Assembly: GCA_037176705.1 (NCBI GenBank)
Contig: CM073885.1
Location: forward strand, 219,926,290-219,990,289
DNA length: 64,000 nucleotides
Reading direction: 5' to 3'
From: Molossus alvarezi
Lineage: Eukaryota > Chordata > Mammalia > Chiroptera > Molossidae
Below, piece by piece: positions 36,492 to 48,400 of the stretch (within the stretch, counting starts at the first letter, position 1; each line of letters begins with the position of its first letter). A model generated the notes under the pieces. The model was given only the letters and a program-made list of their open reading frames with translations, was not told the origin of the DNA and searched no databases. Made by a program: the position numbers and the translations under genes.

Positions 36492-39400
36492 CTATACCTA
36501 TTTTTATCTTGGGTTAGTTTGGATCAACGAGGGCATGATGCCAAATGGCTTTCCATTTGTCTTCACTGCAAGAGTCACTGAACTCTGGCTCTGCGTGGGG
36601 AATATCACCATCAGTGACCGGTGCTCAGCCAATGTGTGTAGCTGGCAAAGTGCTTTCTTGATCTGGATTATAATCGAGACAGCTGTTGCTCTCAGAACTC
36701 ATCTAGCACAAGTGGTCGTCCTTGGAGCCCTTTCATCACTTGGGTCTGTACCAACCCCATTAAAATCACACCTCACCTACACCAACTACTTTCTATTGCT
36801 TAGAAAATGTTCCTGCCCCTTTGCTCTCCTGACACATTTTCTGCTGTCTCTGAGTTTGCAAAGTGTGAATTAAAACTCTCCGTGCATCCCTGTAGCAGTG
36901 CATTTTGATCTCTAGCACAGGCAAAGGAACAAGATTCCTCAAGGGTGGGTCTGTTCAGCAAGATTCAGTGACCCGGCCCTACGGCAGGTCTCAGTCACTA
37001 TGCAGGCTGAATCCTGTCTCCTATATGTAAAAGTGTCTCCGCCTGCTTGAGTGCCATCATTTCTATCATTTACTTAGTTGTCAGCTTTCCCTACAGTGTT
37101 AGCATCTCAGGATAGAGAGCAAGACCCTAAGCACATGCCGAGCTGCCCTACTGCTGCCCTACGGGCACTGCCTACAGCAAGGACGCGCCCACGAGCGCTC
37201 CATCCAGCCCCCACAGCTATTCCTCCAGGTACCTCCCTGACCACTGTGCTTCCTGTCAAACCAATGGCGCAGGTCATAGAAAGGGGTTTGACATTCAGCT
37301 TCAAACGCCGGAGAATGACAAGGCAGGCCCAAAGCACCCGCTGGATTCTGGCAGTTGCCATCGGAGCATCACAGGAAGTGACCGATACAAGAGCAGAATC
37401 TGACCCTTGGTTACATTAAGTCAGAGTCACATTTAAACATGTTTTTTTGTTTAACCCTCAGGTGTGTCTTGAGGGTTGTTGGGGGTGTCTCTTAACTGGA
37501 TGGGATTATGACCCCATTTTCGCAATAAAACAATTCATCATCTTGAATTTAGAGGAAAACTAGTGGCCACTAGCAGGTCCTCCGAATCTTTCATTTGGGG
37601 AACAGTGACTGGCTTGTCAAGCCTTACAACGCAGAATAGAAAAATAACTGTAACAATCATAATTTTAGGATGCTCTTTATCAAGAGTCACGAGGACTGTC
37701 TCCAAAGAGGAGTGAGGAGAAACAAACCGTCTTCCCGAAAGTCCTAGTGTTGGTGCAGAAGACGCTCCTGGAGACAAAGGGCACTCCAGTCCTGACTGTT
37801 TGATCATGTGGTCAAGTTTTATAAATTAATGTTTGTGTACCCTTTAGAAATACCTTAAAAACCTTTATCATCTTCCCTGCACTGTAGAGAAAATACTCGC
37901 TTTGATCTTTCTGGTGCCAGACTAGTCTCCAGTCTGGAAATGGGAAAAGTAGAGACATGCAAGAGGAATGAACTGTTAGAGGCCCCGACACGTGGGTGAC
38001 ACCTGCTTACTTTTTCTTATCCTTGTCTTTCTTGGTTTGCTGGGCCCCAGACTGCTGGGCCTGGGTCTGTAGTAACTGAGCTGCTGCTTTCTTCTTCTGG
38101 AAGTTGTTCACCTCCTCCTCCAGCTCCTTCTTCTTGTCTTCCACTTTCTTCTTCTCTTCTTGGTGTGTCCGCTTGAGGAGGTCAAACTTCTCGTGGAGCT
38201 GGAGAGAAGAGGAGGAGGACCAGCTTGGCAAAGGGAGTGAGGGGCTGGCTGGTGTAAGGTTATTTGGATCTGTTCAAAACCACACCTGCACCATGTGCTC
38301 TAATTACAGAAGTGCAGCAGCTGGTGCTCTGGGAAAATCCAAGTGGGGACAGGAAAAGCACCCTGTGGAGCCCTATTCTCCTTTGACACTTGGACTCCAT
38401 GGAGCTTATGGGAATCCCGGCACATTCTTTCTGATAATAAAATACATATTCATTGTAAAAGACATAAGGAAGAAAAGAAAGCTTGGCCGGTGTGACTCAG
38501 TGGTTGAGTGTTGACCCATGCACCAAGAGGTCGCCGGTTTGATTCCTAGTCAGGGCACATGCCCAGGTTGTGGGCCCGATCCCCAGTGGTGAGCATGCCG
38601 GAGGCGGCCAATCGATGCTCTCTCTCATTGATGTTTCTATCTCTCTCCCTCTCCCTTCCTCTCTCTCTAAAAATCAATAAAGAAAAAAAAAAAAGAAAAA
38701 TTATCCATGTTCCTAATAAGACAGTCCCCCTAGTGGTAAGAGTAGTTCTTCATATAACGTATAACATACATTTACTTAAAGACATACACAGTGACTACAG
38801 ATGACTATGTTGAGAAATTTCTGGCCTTGACAAATTGAATTTTGAAAAGTATCACAATGCAGAGACAAAAACTGGAAGGAAGGGAGAAAATAAAATATTC
38901 TCACTAGGTAATTCTAGGTTTTCACCAGCGCTCACTAGGTACTAAAAGCCAACAGTAATTAAGGCTCAATTTTCCTTTCTCTGCAACAAAACTGTGTTGA
39001 GCTCTTAGCTATTTAAACCACCTCTAAGTTTCAGTCATCTTTCTGAAGATAAATTAAAAGGGGATGATGAGAAAATTATTTAGACAGTTTCATTTATACA
39101 TATATTGTGCTCTAGGTCAAGCACTTAAGATACGATCTATCATCGGAGGGAAATATATTACATACACGCTCTCTCTCTCAGTGGGATGAGTGTTCTAGCA
39201 GAAATCCACGGGAACTACTAGGAGCAGTCAGCGTGGCCCGGGTACAGGGAAGGAGACCAGTCAGAGGGATGTGGGAGCAGAGCGCATGCCCACAAGGGGG
39301 ATGCGTGAGCACAGGCGCGGAGCACAGACACCATCACCTCTCCGTGCTGAAGGGCCATCCCCTGTTCCGCTCACTGAGTTGGCTGACAGACTAAGACAAT

Positions 39401-42400
39401 AATAATAGTCCCAGAATCTCATTCTCATATTTCAAGACTTATATACTGAGAAAATACAGAGGTACAAAGAAAATGGGACCAGGTCTGGAGACCCAAGATA
39501 GAGTTTTAGCTTCAGCTTTGCTACTAATTAGGTATATGACTGCATCTATTGCTTAACCTTAATAACTCTCATTTTATCTTCTGTAAAATGGGGATGAGAA
39601 TATCTGAACTACTTTTCTTGTTAGGTTAATATGCCATGCATGTGATGAAATATTCCCCTTGAAAAAGGACAGACAGATGGCTTACCTCTTTCTCTGCCTC
39701 TTTAAGTTCAGCTTCTTTTTCCTTCACTCTCATCACAAACATTTGTCTCATTTCTTCTTCTTTCTTCTGAAGTTCTCCCAGAAATTCATTCCTTTTTGCT
39801 TCATATGTCTCCTGAAGACTATTCAAAAGTCACAAACAAGGACAGTTGTCATAAAACTGCATAAGAAATTTCGGTTCATCAAATTTCTACCCACCCTCTT
39901 CCAGAAAATAGGTCAGGCTGCCACCTACCATGGCAAAGACACACAAGGGCACTGTCTCCTCTTTAGTTGGGTGGTGATCAGAAAGTCAGGTGTGCCAACA
40001 GAGAGGAGTCAGGAAGCACAGGGCAGCACTGGGGCTGTCTCTCAGCAGCCAAGCTTTACCCCACACAGATCCATACAGGGAAAGCTGGGCTGGGCTGGGC
40101 AGTACCTCCAGGATCAGCACACCAGGCAGACACCAAAGATAGATGAAGACTTCTAGAAGATGGAGGTGGCATAGTGTCGGGAGAGAAATGCAGGGGTGCT
40201 ACAGACAGCCTGCCCCTGGCTTGGATTCCGGCCATGGTGACTTACTGACCGATCTTGGCCAGGACACAGCCCCTAAGCCTCAATGCTCCCCGTATAAGAT
40301 GTGGATACAGTAGCACTTACCTTCCAGGGATATGATTATGGAAATAAATGGGGGCACAGTGAGTAAAGCCCTCGGTGCTTAACAAATATCACCCTCCCCT
40401 GACTCACCTCCCTCTAGTCCTGTTTAGAAAATAGACTCAGTGAATCATCTAAAGAGATGATAGCGTATCTAAAGATATTACACAAAATTGCTACTTTTTT
40501 TTACCCTCACTCGAGGACATTTTTGCATTTATCTTCAAAAGGAGCAGGAGGGAGAGAGGAAAAGAGAGAGAAACATCAATGTGAGAGAGACACATCAACT
40601 GGTTACCACCCACACAATCCCAACTGGGGCTGGGGACAAACTGCAACTGAGGTACGTGGCCTTAGTGGGAACCGAACCCGGGTCTCTCTGGTCCACGGGC
40701 TGATGCTCTAACTGCTGAGCCAAACCAGCCAGGGCAAAATTGCTACTTTTAAAGTTGTACTACCAATTATAATAGAGCAGAGAAGAGTTTTATTTTTGTT
40801 TTAAACTCCACCCTCCTCTTGACTGTCTACAGAACTTAGAGCCCAATATTTTCAATCAAATGCCGCAACTCAGCTTGATCTCTAAGTTAGAACAAATATA
40901 TTTGTAGAAATATCACCTTTGATAACACAACTTAAGAAAATACCCACCCACACCCATACAAACAGAGAAGCATATGCTGATGTTTTACTATTGCTATTTC
41001 TCTTGCAGTTTCCTAGAACAAGGGTTGTCACAATAACATGAGCCTGCAGGATTACCCACCTTTACCCATGGGCCAAATTCTGACTCCAGATGCTGACTCC
41101 AAACTGGCTAGCGCTGTGTCTGACCCCCAGAACCACTCAGAGCACCCCCAGCATGCACACTTACCCTTTAGAACTAAGCAATTAGAAAATGTCTTAACTA
41201 GGATGTTTCTACTTCTACAATCGACACTTTTATTGCTTGATTAAAACAGCTCTCCTGCCCTCAAGAGTATCAAAGAGTATCAACACTACCTGTTCATGAA
41301 CAAGCCTGTGTTTTGAGTCTCCAGAGGTATATTTAACTTTCACATTATCTTATGAGACTAAAACAAGTTTGGCAAACGTTAATGTTCACTAATATTAATA
41401 GTGATATTTGGAATTGAAAATTTAAGAAGTATAGCCACAGAGAGATAGAAAATGTGCTGATAATAGAATGACAAAGTAATCATGAATTTGACTTTGTTGG
41501 CTTCCAATAAACTCGTCATCACTATCATTTGGGTCAGAATTGCCGAAGGCAAAAGATGGCTTGTCCCTGCTATGAAATTTTGGAGGAAACTTGGTGTTTG
41601 ATGATTTTAGGATAGTAAATACATCTCCCTCTTCTTTCTCACAAGCAGTCGGACACCTTTTATAGAAACACTACCAAGAAGCGCCCCCCAAAACGTGCCC
41701 CAGAGATCACTAGTTTTCCTAAACGGGAAAATGCTGCATGTGCTCTCCCGTTGGGAGAGACTGTGCACAGCGGCTCCCAGCCTCCCAGCACATCAGGACC
41801 ACTGGCCTTTTCTAAACAGTTTCCTGACTCCACCCTGGGGATGGCGACTCGGATGCCAGGCGAAGGCAAAATAACCTAAAGTGTTTAAATGTTCCCCAAG
41901 TAATTTGATGTAACCAGTTTTCATCTACTGCTTATCTTAAAGGCTCTGAAAAGTCCTTCAGAAAATAATCTGTTTAGGTTGACTGACTTGGAGCTCTCCA
42001 AAGTTGCTAACCATGGAAACTTTAAAAAGTCATCCAGAGAGACTGTCCTCTGGGCAATGCTACCCAGAGTACTGAGCGCTCTCAAGATGATTCTTCCTCA
42101 CCTAATCCCGGCCGCAACCCACCTCAAGCTCCAGTTTCTGGAGATGCGTTTTCAAACTACAGGTCATGACCCAATCGAGGGTATTAACCAATACGTTCGA
42201 AGAAAAAGTTTAAGAGAATAGGACAGAAAATACCAGAGTGCAGTACCAACAGTTAAGAGCGAGCATTGCTCCATGAAATGCTGGGTCATAACGTACACAT
42301 ACTTCATAGTAAGCTTGCAGCCCAAAGGTGGAAAGCCCGTGCCCTAGAGAGCCCAAGGGGCAGCTGCTGCTGGCCAGTGGCCTCAGCCAAGCATCTGGTA

Positions 42401-45400
42401 GCAGGTTTGACATTCTGGGCGGGAACAGGAAAATGGCTCAATTAATGCAACTTATTACATCACCACATCCTAGGATATGAACCAGCTGTTGAAGTCTGAC
42501 ATTGGAAATGATTAGCAACATAGAAGAAAGAAATAATAAACCCTTATTCCAAGAAGTTACAACTACAGTAACTGATTAAGAAATGACTCAGAACCACAGT
42601 ATTCATAGAATGACATTGCCCAGGAACCTCTGCCCACTGAGATGTAAACAACACACCAAAAACCCTCACCCATGCTTCCAGGGAAAAGCCCAGAAGGAAC
42701 TGGTTCTATACTATCCACTCAGACCTCTCAAGCGATATCTTTTGTCATTTTTAGCTCCTCCAACTTAATTTTTTATTGCAGTTATTAACACCATTTCTAA
42801 GTAAGAAATGAACGATTTTTCATAAGGTTTTAGGCTGGTATGAAACTAAGGATTTTATCTGCTTGTTCTTCTCCTACTAGCCCTTGTAAGAGGCAGATTT
42901 TGTTCCTAGAAGTCCAGGGAAGGGAGGATGAATAGACATTTCAGTTCACCCTTCAGTCTAACAGTTTACACAGCATAACCCTCTCCCAACGTGTCAGCCC
43001 CCTGGAGCCCCCAGGGGACGGCATGCCAGGCTAACACAGCACCGGGTTCATGGAGCAATGTGTACACGGGGATCCATCAATCCTACATCCACCCAGTAAG
43101 GTGGGTGTTATTATCACCTCCTACTTTACAGGTGGAGAAAGCTGGTGAGTAACCTGTTCAGTTCACACGAGGAAGTGACAGGCCGGGATTCCCACCCAGG
43201 CCATCTGGCTCGGGGAGCTCTGCACTGCTCTGCACTGCACTGCACCGCACTGCTCGGCTGGGCCACCGAGGCCTGCACACTCTGTAAAAAATGTGTCTCT
43301 CGGGCCTGAACGCTTTGCGATCTCTCTCGAGAGTGCTGGTAACTGAGCACTTTCTGTGACCTGTCAGGTAGAGTCAAGGAGAAGGTGGTATTCTGAGATG
43401 AGGAAGAAGCGGTTTGGACAGGGCTGTTGGGCCAAGGGCAATGTTGTCTCGGGAGAAAAGCGGACACGACCAGGCCCCACTTGTGCACTATGTCCCTTCC
43501 TCCCCCCAAACACCAGCCAGGAGGGGAAGTGGGGCCATGGGTCCAGGACAGCCATGAAGCTCTGCTGGGGGTACTCCCTGGCCCATTACACCAAGTCCTT
43601 TGACTAAATCTGTCCCCTGATCTAGCCCCACTCCTTGTTTCACAGATGAGGAAACTGAGGCCCAGACAGGTTGCGGAGCTGAGTAGTAGCAGGGCCAAGA
43701 CTTGAACCCCGACTGCCGACGCTCCGCCCTCAGCACTGCCCGGATCTGATGGAGAAGGGGCCGAAGGAGTTCGATTTCCCTGCAGGATTTTCGTCCCATC
43801 TCCATGCATGAAAGAAAAAACCCTCCATGAAAAACAAACACAGCCTCTCCCACACAAAAACCATTTTCATCGGGTTTAAAACCCAGAGCAGGCCTGGTTC
43901 TGTCGGAACTGTTTCTTGGTCAATGCACTTCAAGGTTCAGTTAGCGAAACCTGTTTACACAAGCAGGCATTCTCTACTTTGACTCAGAAAGTGACGTTTC
44001 ATGCGGTTGAATGCAGTTTTACAAGCCCCCAGGGTGGCACTAAATGACGCAAACTTGGCAGGGGTTGACTTTTGGTTCGAAGTCGTCTGTCAGGGTCTCC
44101 ATGTGCTCTCACCGATGTCCTCGCGCCTGCCCGCGGCACTCCACAGCAGCACTACCAGACCAGCCCGAACTTCGCCAAACTACTTCTAAAGCAATTCCAA
44201 GGAAATAACCCCCTGCCATCCCAATGGCAGCTCAGATCAGGGGGGTGGAGTCACACCGTCCACGGCGGCCTCAGGCACTGTGGCCAGCCAGTTCCCATGC
44301 ATCCCAGTGCGAGCCACACAAGAGGAGGAAGACAGGCTTCCGAAGACCCGTGGCCCGCAATTCTGTAGAGACACTGAGCCCAGACACACCTCACATCTGT
44401 ATTAAGAAACTGCGAGGGCTCGGTCTGGACAAGGCGATCCTCTCCTGTGAGCCTGGCTGACAGCCCCACCTTCCCGAGATCACCGAGCCAGGTACCCTCC
44501 CGGCAGACCCCTCCCCACCTCTGGGCTGACAGCCTGGGCCTTTGCTAATTTACTAATTCTACATTAATTTCAGTATTTTCCTCTTTACAGTTTGCTCCAT
44601 CCGTCAATTACATGGGAAGGTCTGTGAGCAATTTCTCTAAGTTACCCCCTTTCCTACTCATTCGTCGTTAGAATCGTATCGAACCACCCACAGCTAGTAA
44701 AAGCACTTCAAAAAGAGCGAGCCTTGGGGGTCAAACCTATTTGGCAAAAATGAATGAGGAAAACTGTAAGGAGCAGCCGCACCTTTGCAAATGCCTGGGC
44801 CAGGCTCTGTGCTTCTGTGAGTATATGATTAAGAGCACGGGTTCAAAACTCACCCCCACCCCGCCCGTCACTTCCTGCCTGTGGGACCCTGGGCAGCTTG
44901 TTTACACTTTCAGGGCCTTAGTTTCCTCATCTGTAAAATGAGGATGATAATAATGGTATCAACTACATCGATGGTTGAGATCATGGAAATAAAGTGGTTA
45001 TCACAATGCCTGGCAGTATATGAGATTAATCTACCCCTCTCGCCCCGCCCGGGTGCTTCCCTCCTGAGAGTTCAGCCCAACAAGCATTTCTGTGATGCAC
45101 CAACACACCTCCTTCGCCACTGTCCTGGAAACACTTCAAGACGAGGTGACCTCATACCTGAAGGGCTTGCTGTCGGGGTCCGTGTCCTTGAACCCCATCT
45201 CCTCGAGCTTACAGCGTCGATACAACTCATAGTGGCGGGTGTGAGTCTGTTCTCGCAAATCTTCCATGTTCACGCGGATCAGCATCTCCCGAAGTTTCAC
45301 AAAGTCACAATGGTTTTCATTCTCAACTGCAAGAGATGGGGGAGAGGAAGCGGGGTGTGGGGGCTGCTATCAGTAAGAATGGCCCTGAAAATCTGAAGTG

Positions 45401-48400
45401 ATGTTTCCAAGATGTTGGGTGCTGAAATCTCTGAGGTCTCAAAGCCACCTCAAGATCCTTTACCGGATTCACCTCACTTTCCCAGTGAAGACGAGATTTC
45501 TGACACCGAGCGGATCATGGACGGCAGGAGGGACTCCCGAGTGCCTGCTCAATGCAGGGCACTGTGGGAGGAGACAGACCAATGTTGTCTTTACTCCTCA
45601 TAATAATTCTCCCAAGTCAGCACTGTGACTCGCTCGGCAGACACAGAAGCGTGGCTTCGCTCACGCAGAGGGAGCAGAGTCTACATGCAACACCACCCGG
45701 CTTCGCGGACAGGCCTACTGCTGCCAGCCCTCTGTCTGGGGCTGTGCTGGGCTTGTTTTTAGACAACACCTCCTTTAGTTGATCAACAACATGATGAAGG
45801 ACATTTTCTTGTAGAGAAACTGGTAAGATTCATAACAACTGTAATTTTCCTAGGACCCCAGAGGTATTGTTTCTTCTCACAGCTTTATTGCTTTTATTCA
45901 GAACAAAGGAAACAGAGGACTCACATTATCTCCAACCAGTCAAGGGACTTTCTGGAGCCGCCCTGCTTCAGAGCACACACCAAGGGCAGGTGGCAGAGTC
46001 CCTGCCTACGAAGGGGCGTATGGGAAGCTTCTTCAGGTCAGAGACTGCGGTCATGTCTCCCAGGGTCAAATATAGGCCAGACATTCTCTGAATTCTCAGA
46101 TATTTACTGAGATAACATTTAATGGGAGGACAACGTTCCCAGAGATAAACACGTATAGAGAAACAAGTATTCTCTTGTTCGAAGGAGACTGCGGCGTTCT
46201 TAGACCTCGCTGGTGGAACTGGTTCACACTCCCAGGGAAGAGCTCCTCCACCAGGGATTTACACCGACGTTCCCACCCGAGCCGTCCTCTTCAGGGCCCG
46301 CCTCACGGGCACCGCGGCTTCGCAGCCACGTCTCTCCACCGTCACCCCTGTCCTCCCTGGTCACCGTTTCTTTCTCACCTCCACGACTGCACCACACGAC
46401 TGCCAGGGTACAGCCCTGCTGCTCCCTTCCGCCTGCCCACGGTGAAGGACCCCCCCAAACACGGTGGGGAGGGGAGAACGTGGTCAGTCACCACAGGGAC
46501 TAAACCCGAGAAGGCCCTTCCCTGGGACGCACATACCCTGCACCACACCCCACGGGTACTGCCTGGCCTTGGCCATCTTGTTGCCGATCTTCACCTCTTC
46601 AGTGCTGCCGACCACTGCGAAGGGCAGGTGGACCTGCCAAGCGACACAAAGACAGAGTACAATGAGTCCTCACTTACTGTCGTCAGCAGGTTCTCGGAAA
46701 TGGCAACTTAAAAGGAAAAGACTGTAAAACCAAATTATTATACTATCGTCTAATGGATATCAACCAGAGTTAAGATCCTATGGTATATTTCTGGTCACAA
46801 AAACATCACCGAACTTCTGAAGACCCAAAACACTTCTAAACATGGAAATACCTGTGAGCTGCACATACAGGTAAGAAAGATTAATAAAAACAAGTAAGAT
46901 CATTCTTCTCTAACCCGCTGATTCCAGCTTATGGTCGAGGGTGGCCAGACACCCTCCCGGCAGCTCAGAGCACCAGGAGGGACCCCTCCCTGGACGGGAC
47001 GCCTGTCCTTCCATCACAGGGCACTCTCTCACACACACCCAACCCAGACTGGGACAATTTAGACTCATGCAGGTTCACCCACCATGCACATCTTTGGGAT
47101 GGGGGGGGCAGGGGGAACCGGAGTCCCTGGAGAAAACCCACACAGACATAGAGAGAATATGACAACTCCACACAGACAGTGACCTTGGCCGGGAATCAGT
47201 TTCTTTTTTACTCATTCAAGTTATAACAAAACGACATTAAACAGAAGGACGGTGTTCAAGGACCTGCTGTAGCTCTCCTCCCAGCTCTGGCAAAGGCTGG
47301 TTTTCCACCTGCCTCTATACTCTCCCGGCCTGCACAGGCCTCTCCTATGGCAAGAGAAACCGGGGAGGGCAGACGAGGGGGAGACGCTGCAGTCCGGGGT
47401 TGGGGGGGGGGGGCAGTAAGTCTATCTTTTTTCTATTAGCATATAAGAATAAGAACATTTGGCCCGCCCTGGCCAGTTTGGCTCAGTGAGTGGTTAGAGC
47501 GTCGGCTCCGGACCAGAGTCCCAGGTTAGGTTCCTGCTAAGGGCACGTACCTCGGTGGCAGTTTGTCCCCGGCCCCAGTAGGGGTCGTGTGGGTGGCAAC
47601 CAGTTGATGTGTCTCTCTCACATCAATGTTTCTCTGTCTTCCTCCCTCTCTCCCTCCCTATCTGAAGATAAATGCAAAAAGGTCCTTGGGTGAGGATAAA
47701 AAAAATAATAATAATAAAATAACATTTGAAATGGCTGCCCTGAGAATTACTATTTAGGGTTCCATGATCCTGTGTTCTTTCACTGCAGATAAGTTGAGAA
47801 AGGCAAGAATCTTTTAAAGCCAAATCCACAGGGAGCTTGGCACAACCCTCCAACCAGGCTGCCCAAGTGGCATTTTGCATGCTGCTCAAGATATTTATAT
47901 TTTCTAGTTTGTCTCACACTGCATAGGAAAGAAAGAAACTCCTAGTTTCTTCCTCCAACTCCTAGTCTGGACCTGAAACGGTTCTCCGAAGCTGAGGAGC
48001 ACCAGGACCCGCCCTCCCAGCCAACATTTTGGTGACCAAGGAAAGCGCTTCCTCCACTCACACTGCATGACAAGGCAACTGCCCAGGGGCCTTCACACAT
48101 CACATGGGATTTTATCACCAAGAACTGCTTGGCAGTGAAGACTGAAAAGAAAATTTCTCAACAAAGAGCAAGATTAATTTGGGAATGTCAAAGATCTTCA
48201 GGTCTATTGATCTGATAAAGAGAGAAAGAGAGCAAAAGGTTCATGGGTATTTTCTTTCCAAGAGAGTTAACACAAACTTAGTTTCATGACCGTGCAAAAT
48301 GATTTAAAATGGGAAGGGATATAGAGGAAATCAGATGGTATTGATTCCTGTTCCTCCCTGCATCCCACCCTGACACCTAAACTGCAGTTCCACGGCAGAA

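Larger units (their letters stand above)
38199..39685 (-). other. SEPTIN11: SEPTIN11 intron 8
   Basis: About 1.5 kb. It contains one SINE (38483-38697) and a MIR-like stretch at about 39475-39620 (TGGAGACCCAAGATAGAG, TTCTGTAAAATGGGGATGAG). Otherwise unremarkable. Confidence 0.8.
39819..45157 (-). other. SEPTIN11: SEPTIN11 intron 7, 5.3 kb
   Basis: It contains a subfamily B SINE (40499-40735), several MIR fragments (about 40218-40392, 43080-43220, 43620-43745, 44818-45030) and a CTGCA-like tandem repeat at 43218-43256. The 43-45 kb part is noticeably more GC-rich, which creates long chance ORFs such as 43126-43857 (minus). Confidence 0.8.

Noticed and set aside
36346..36873. 175-codon open frame on the plus strand
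   Set aside because: It runs through the AC microsatellite as Thr-His repeats; the remainder has no recognisable motif and no splice or poly(A) context.
42130..42330. Possible hAT-type DNA transposon remnant (TTTTCAAACTACAGGTCATG and CTGGGTCATAACG)
   Set aside because: The resemblance to medium-reiteration elements is limited to a few short blocks; without a library search I could not separate it from chance.
43126..43857. 243-codon open frame on the minus strand
   Set aside because: It lies in a GC-rich part of SEPTIN11 intron 7, overlaps two antisense MIR fragments and the CTGCA repeat, has no recognisable domain and competes with equally long frames on both strands.
46175..46711. 178-codon plus-strand frame overlapping SEPTIN11 exon 6
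   Set aside because: It is partly antisense to a confirmed septin exon and otherwise follows the CpG-rich patch; composition explains it.
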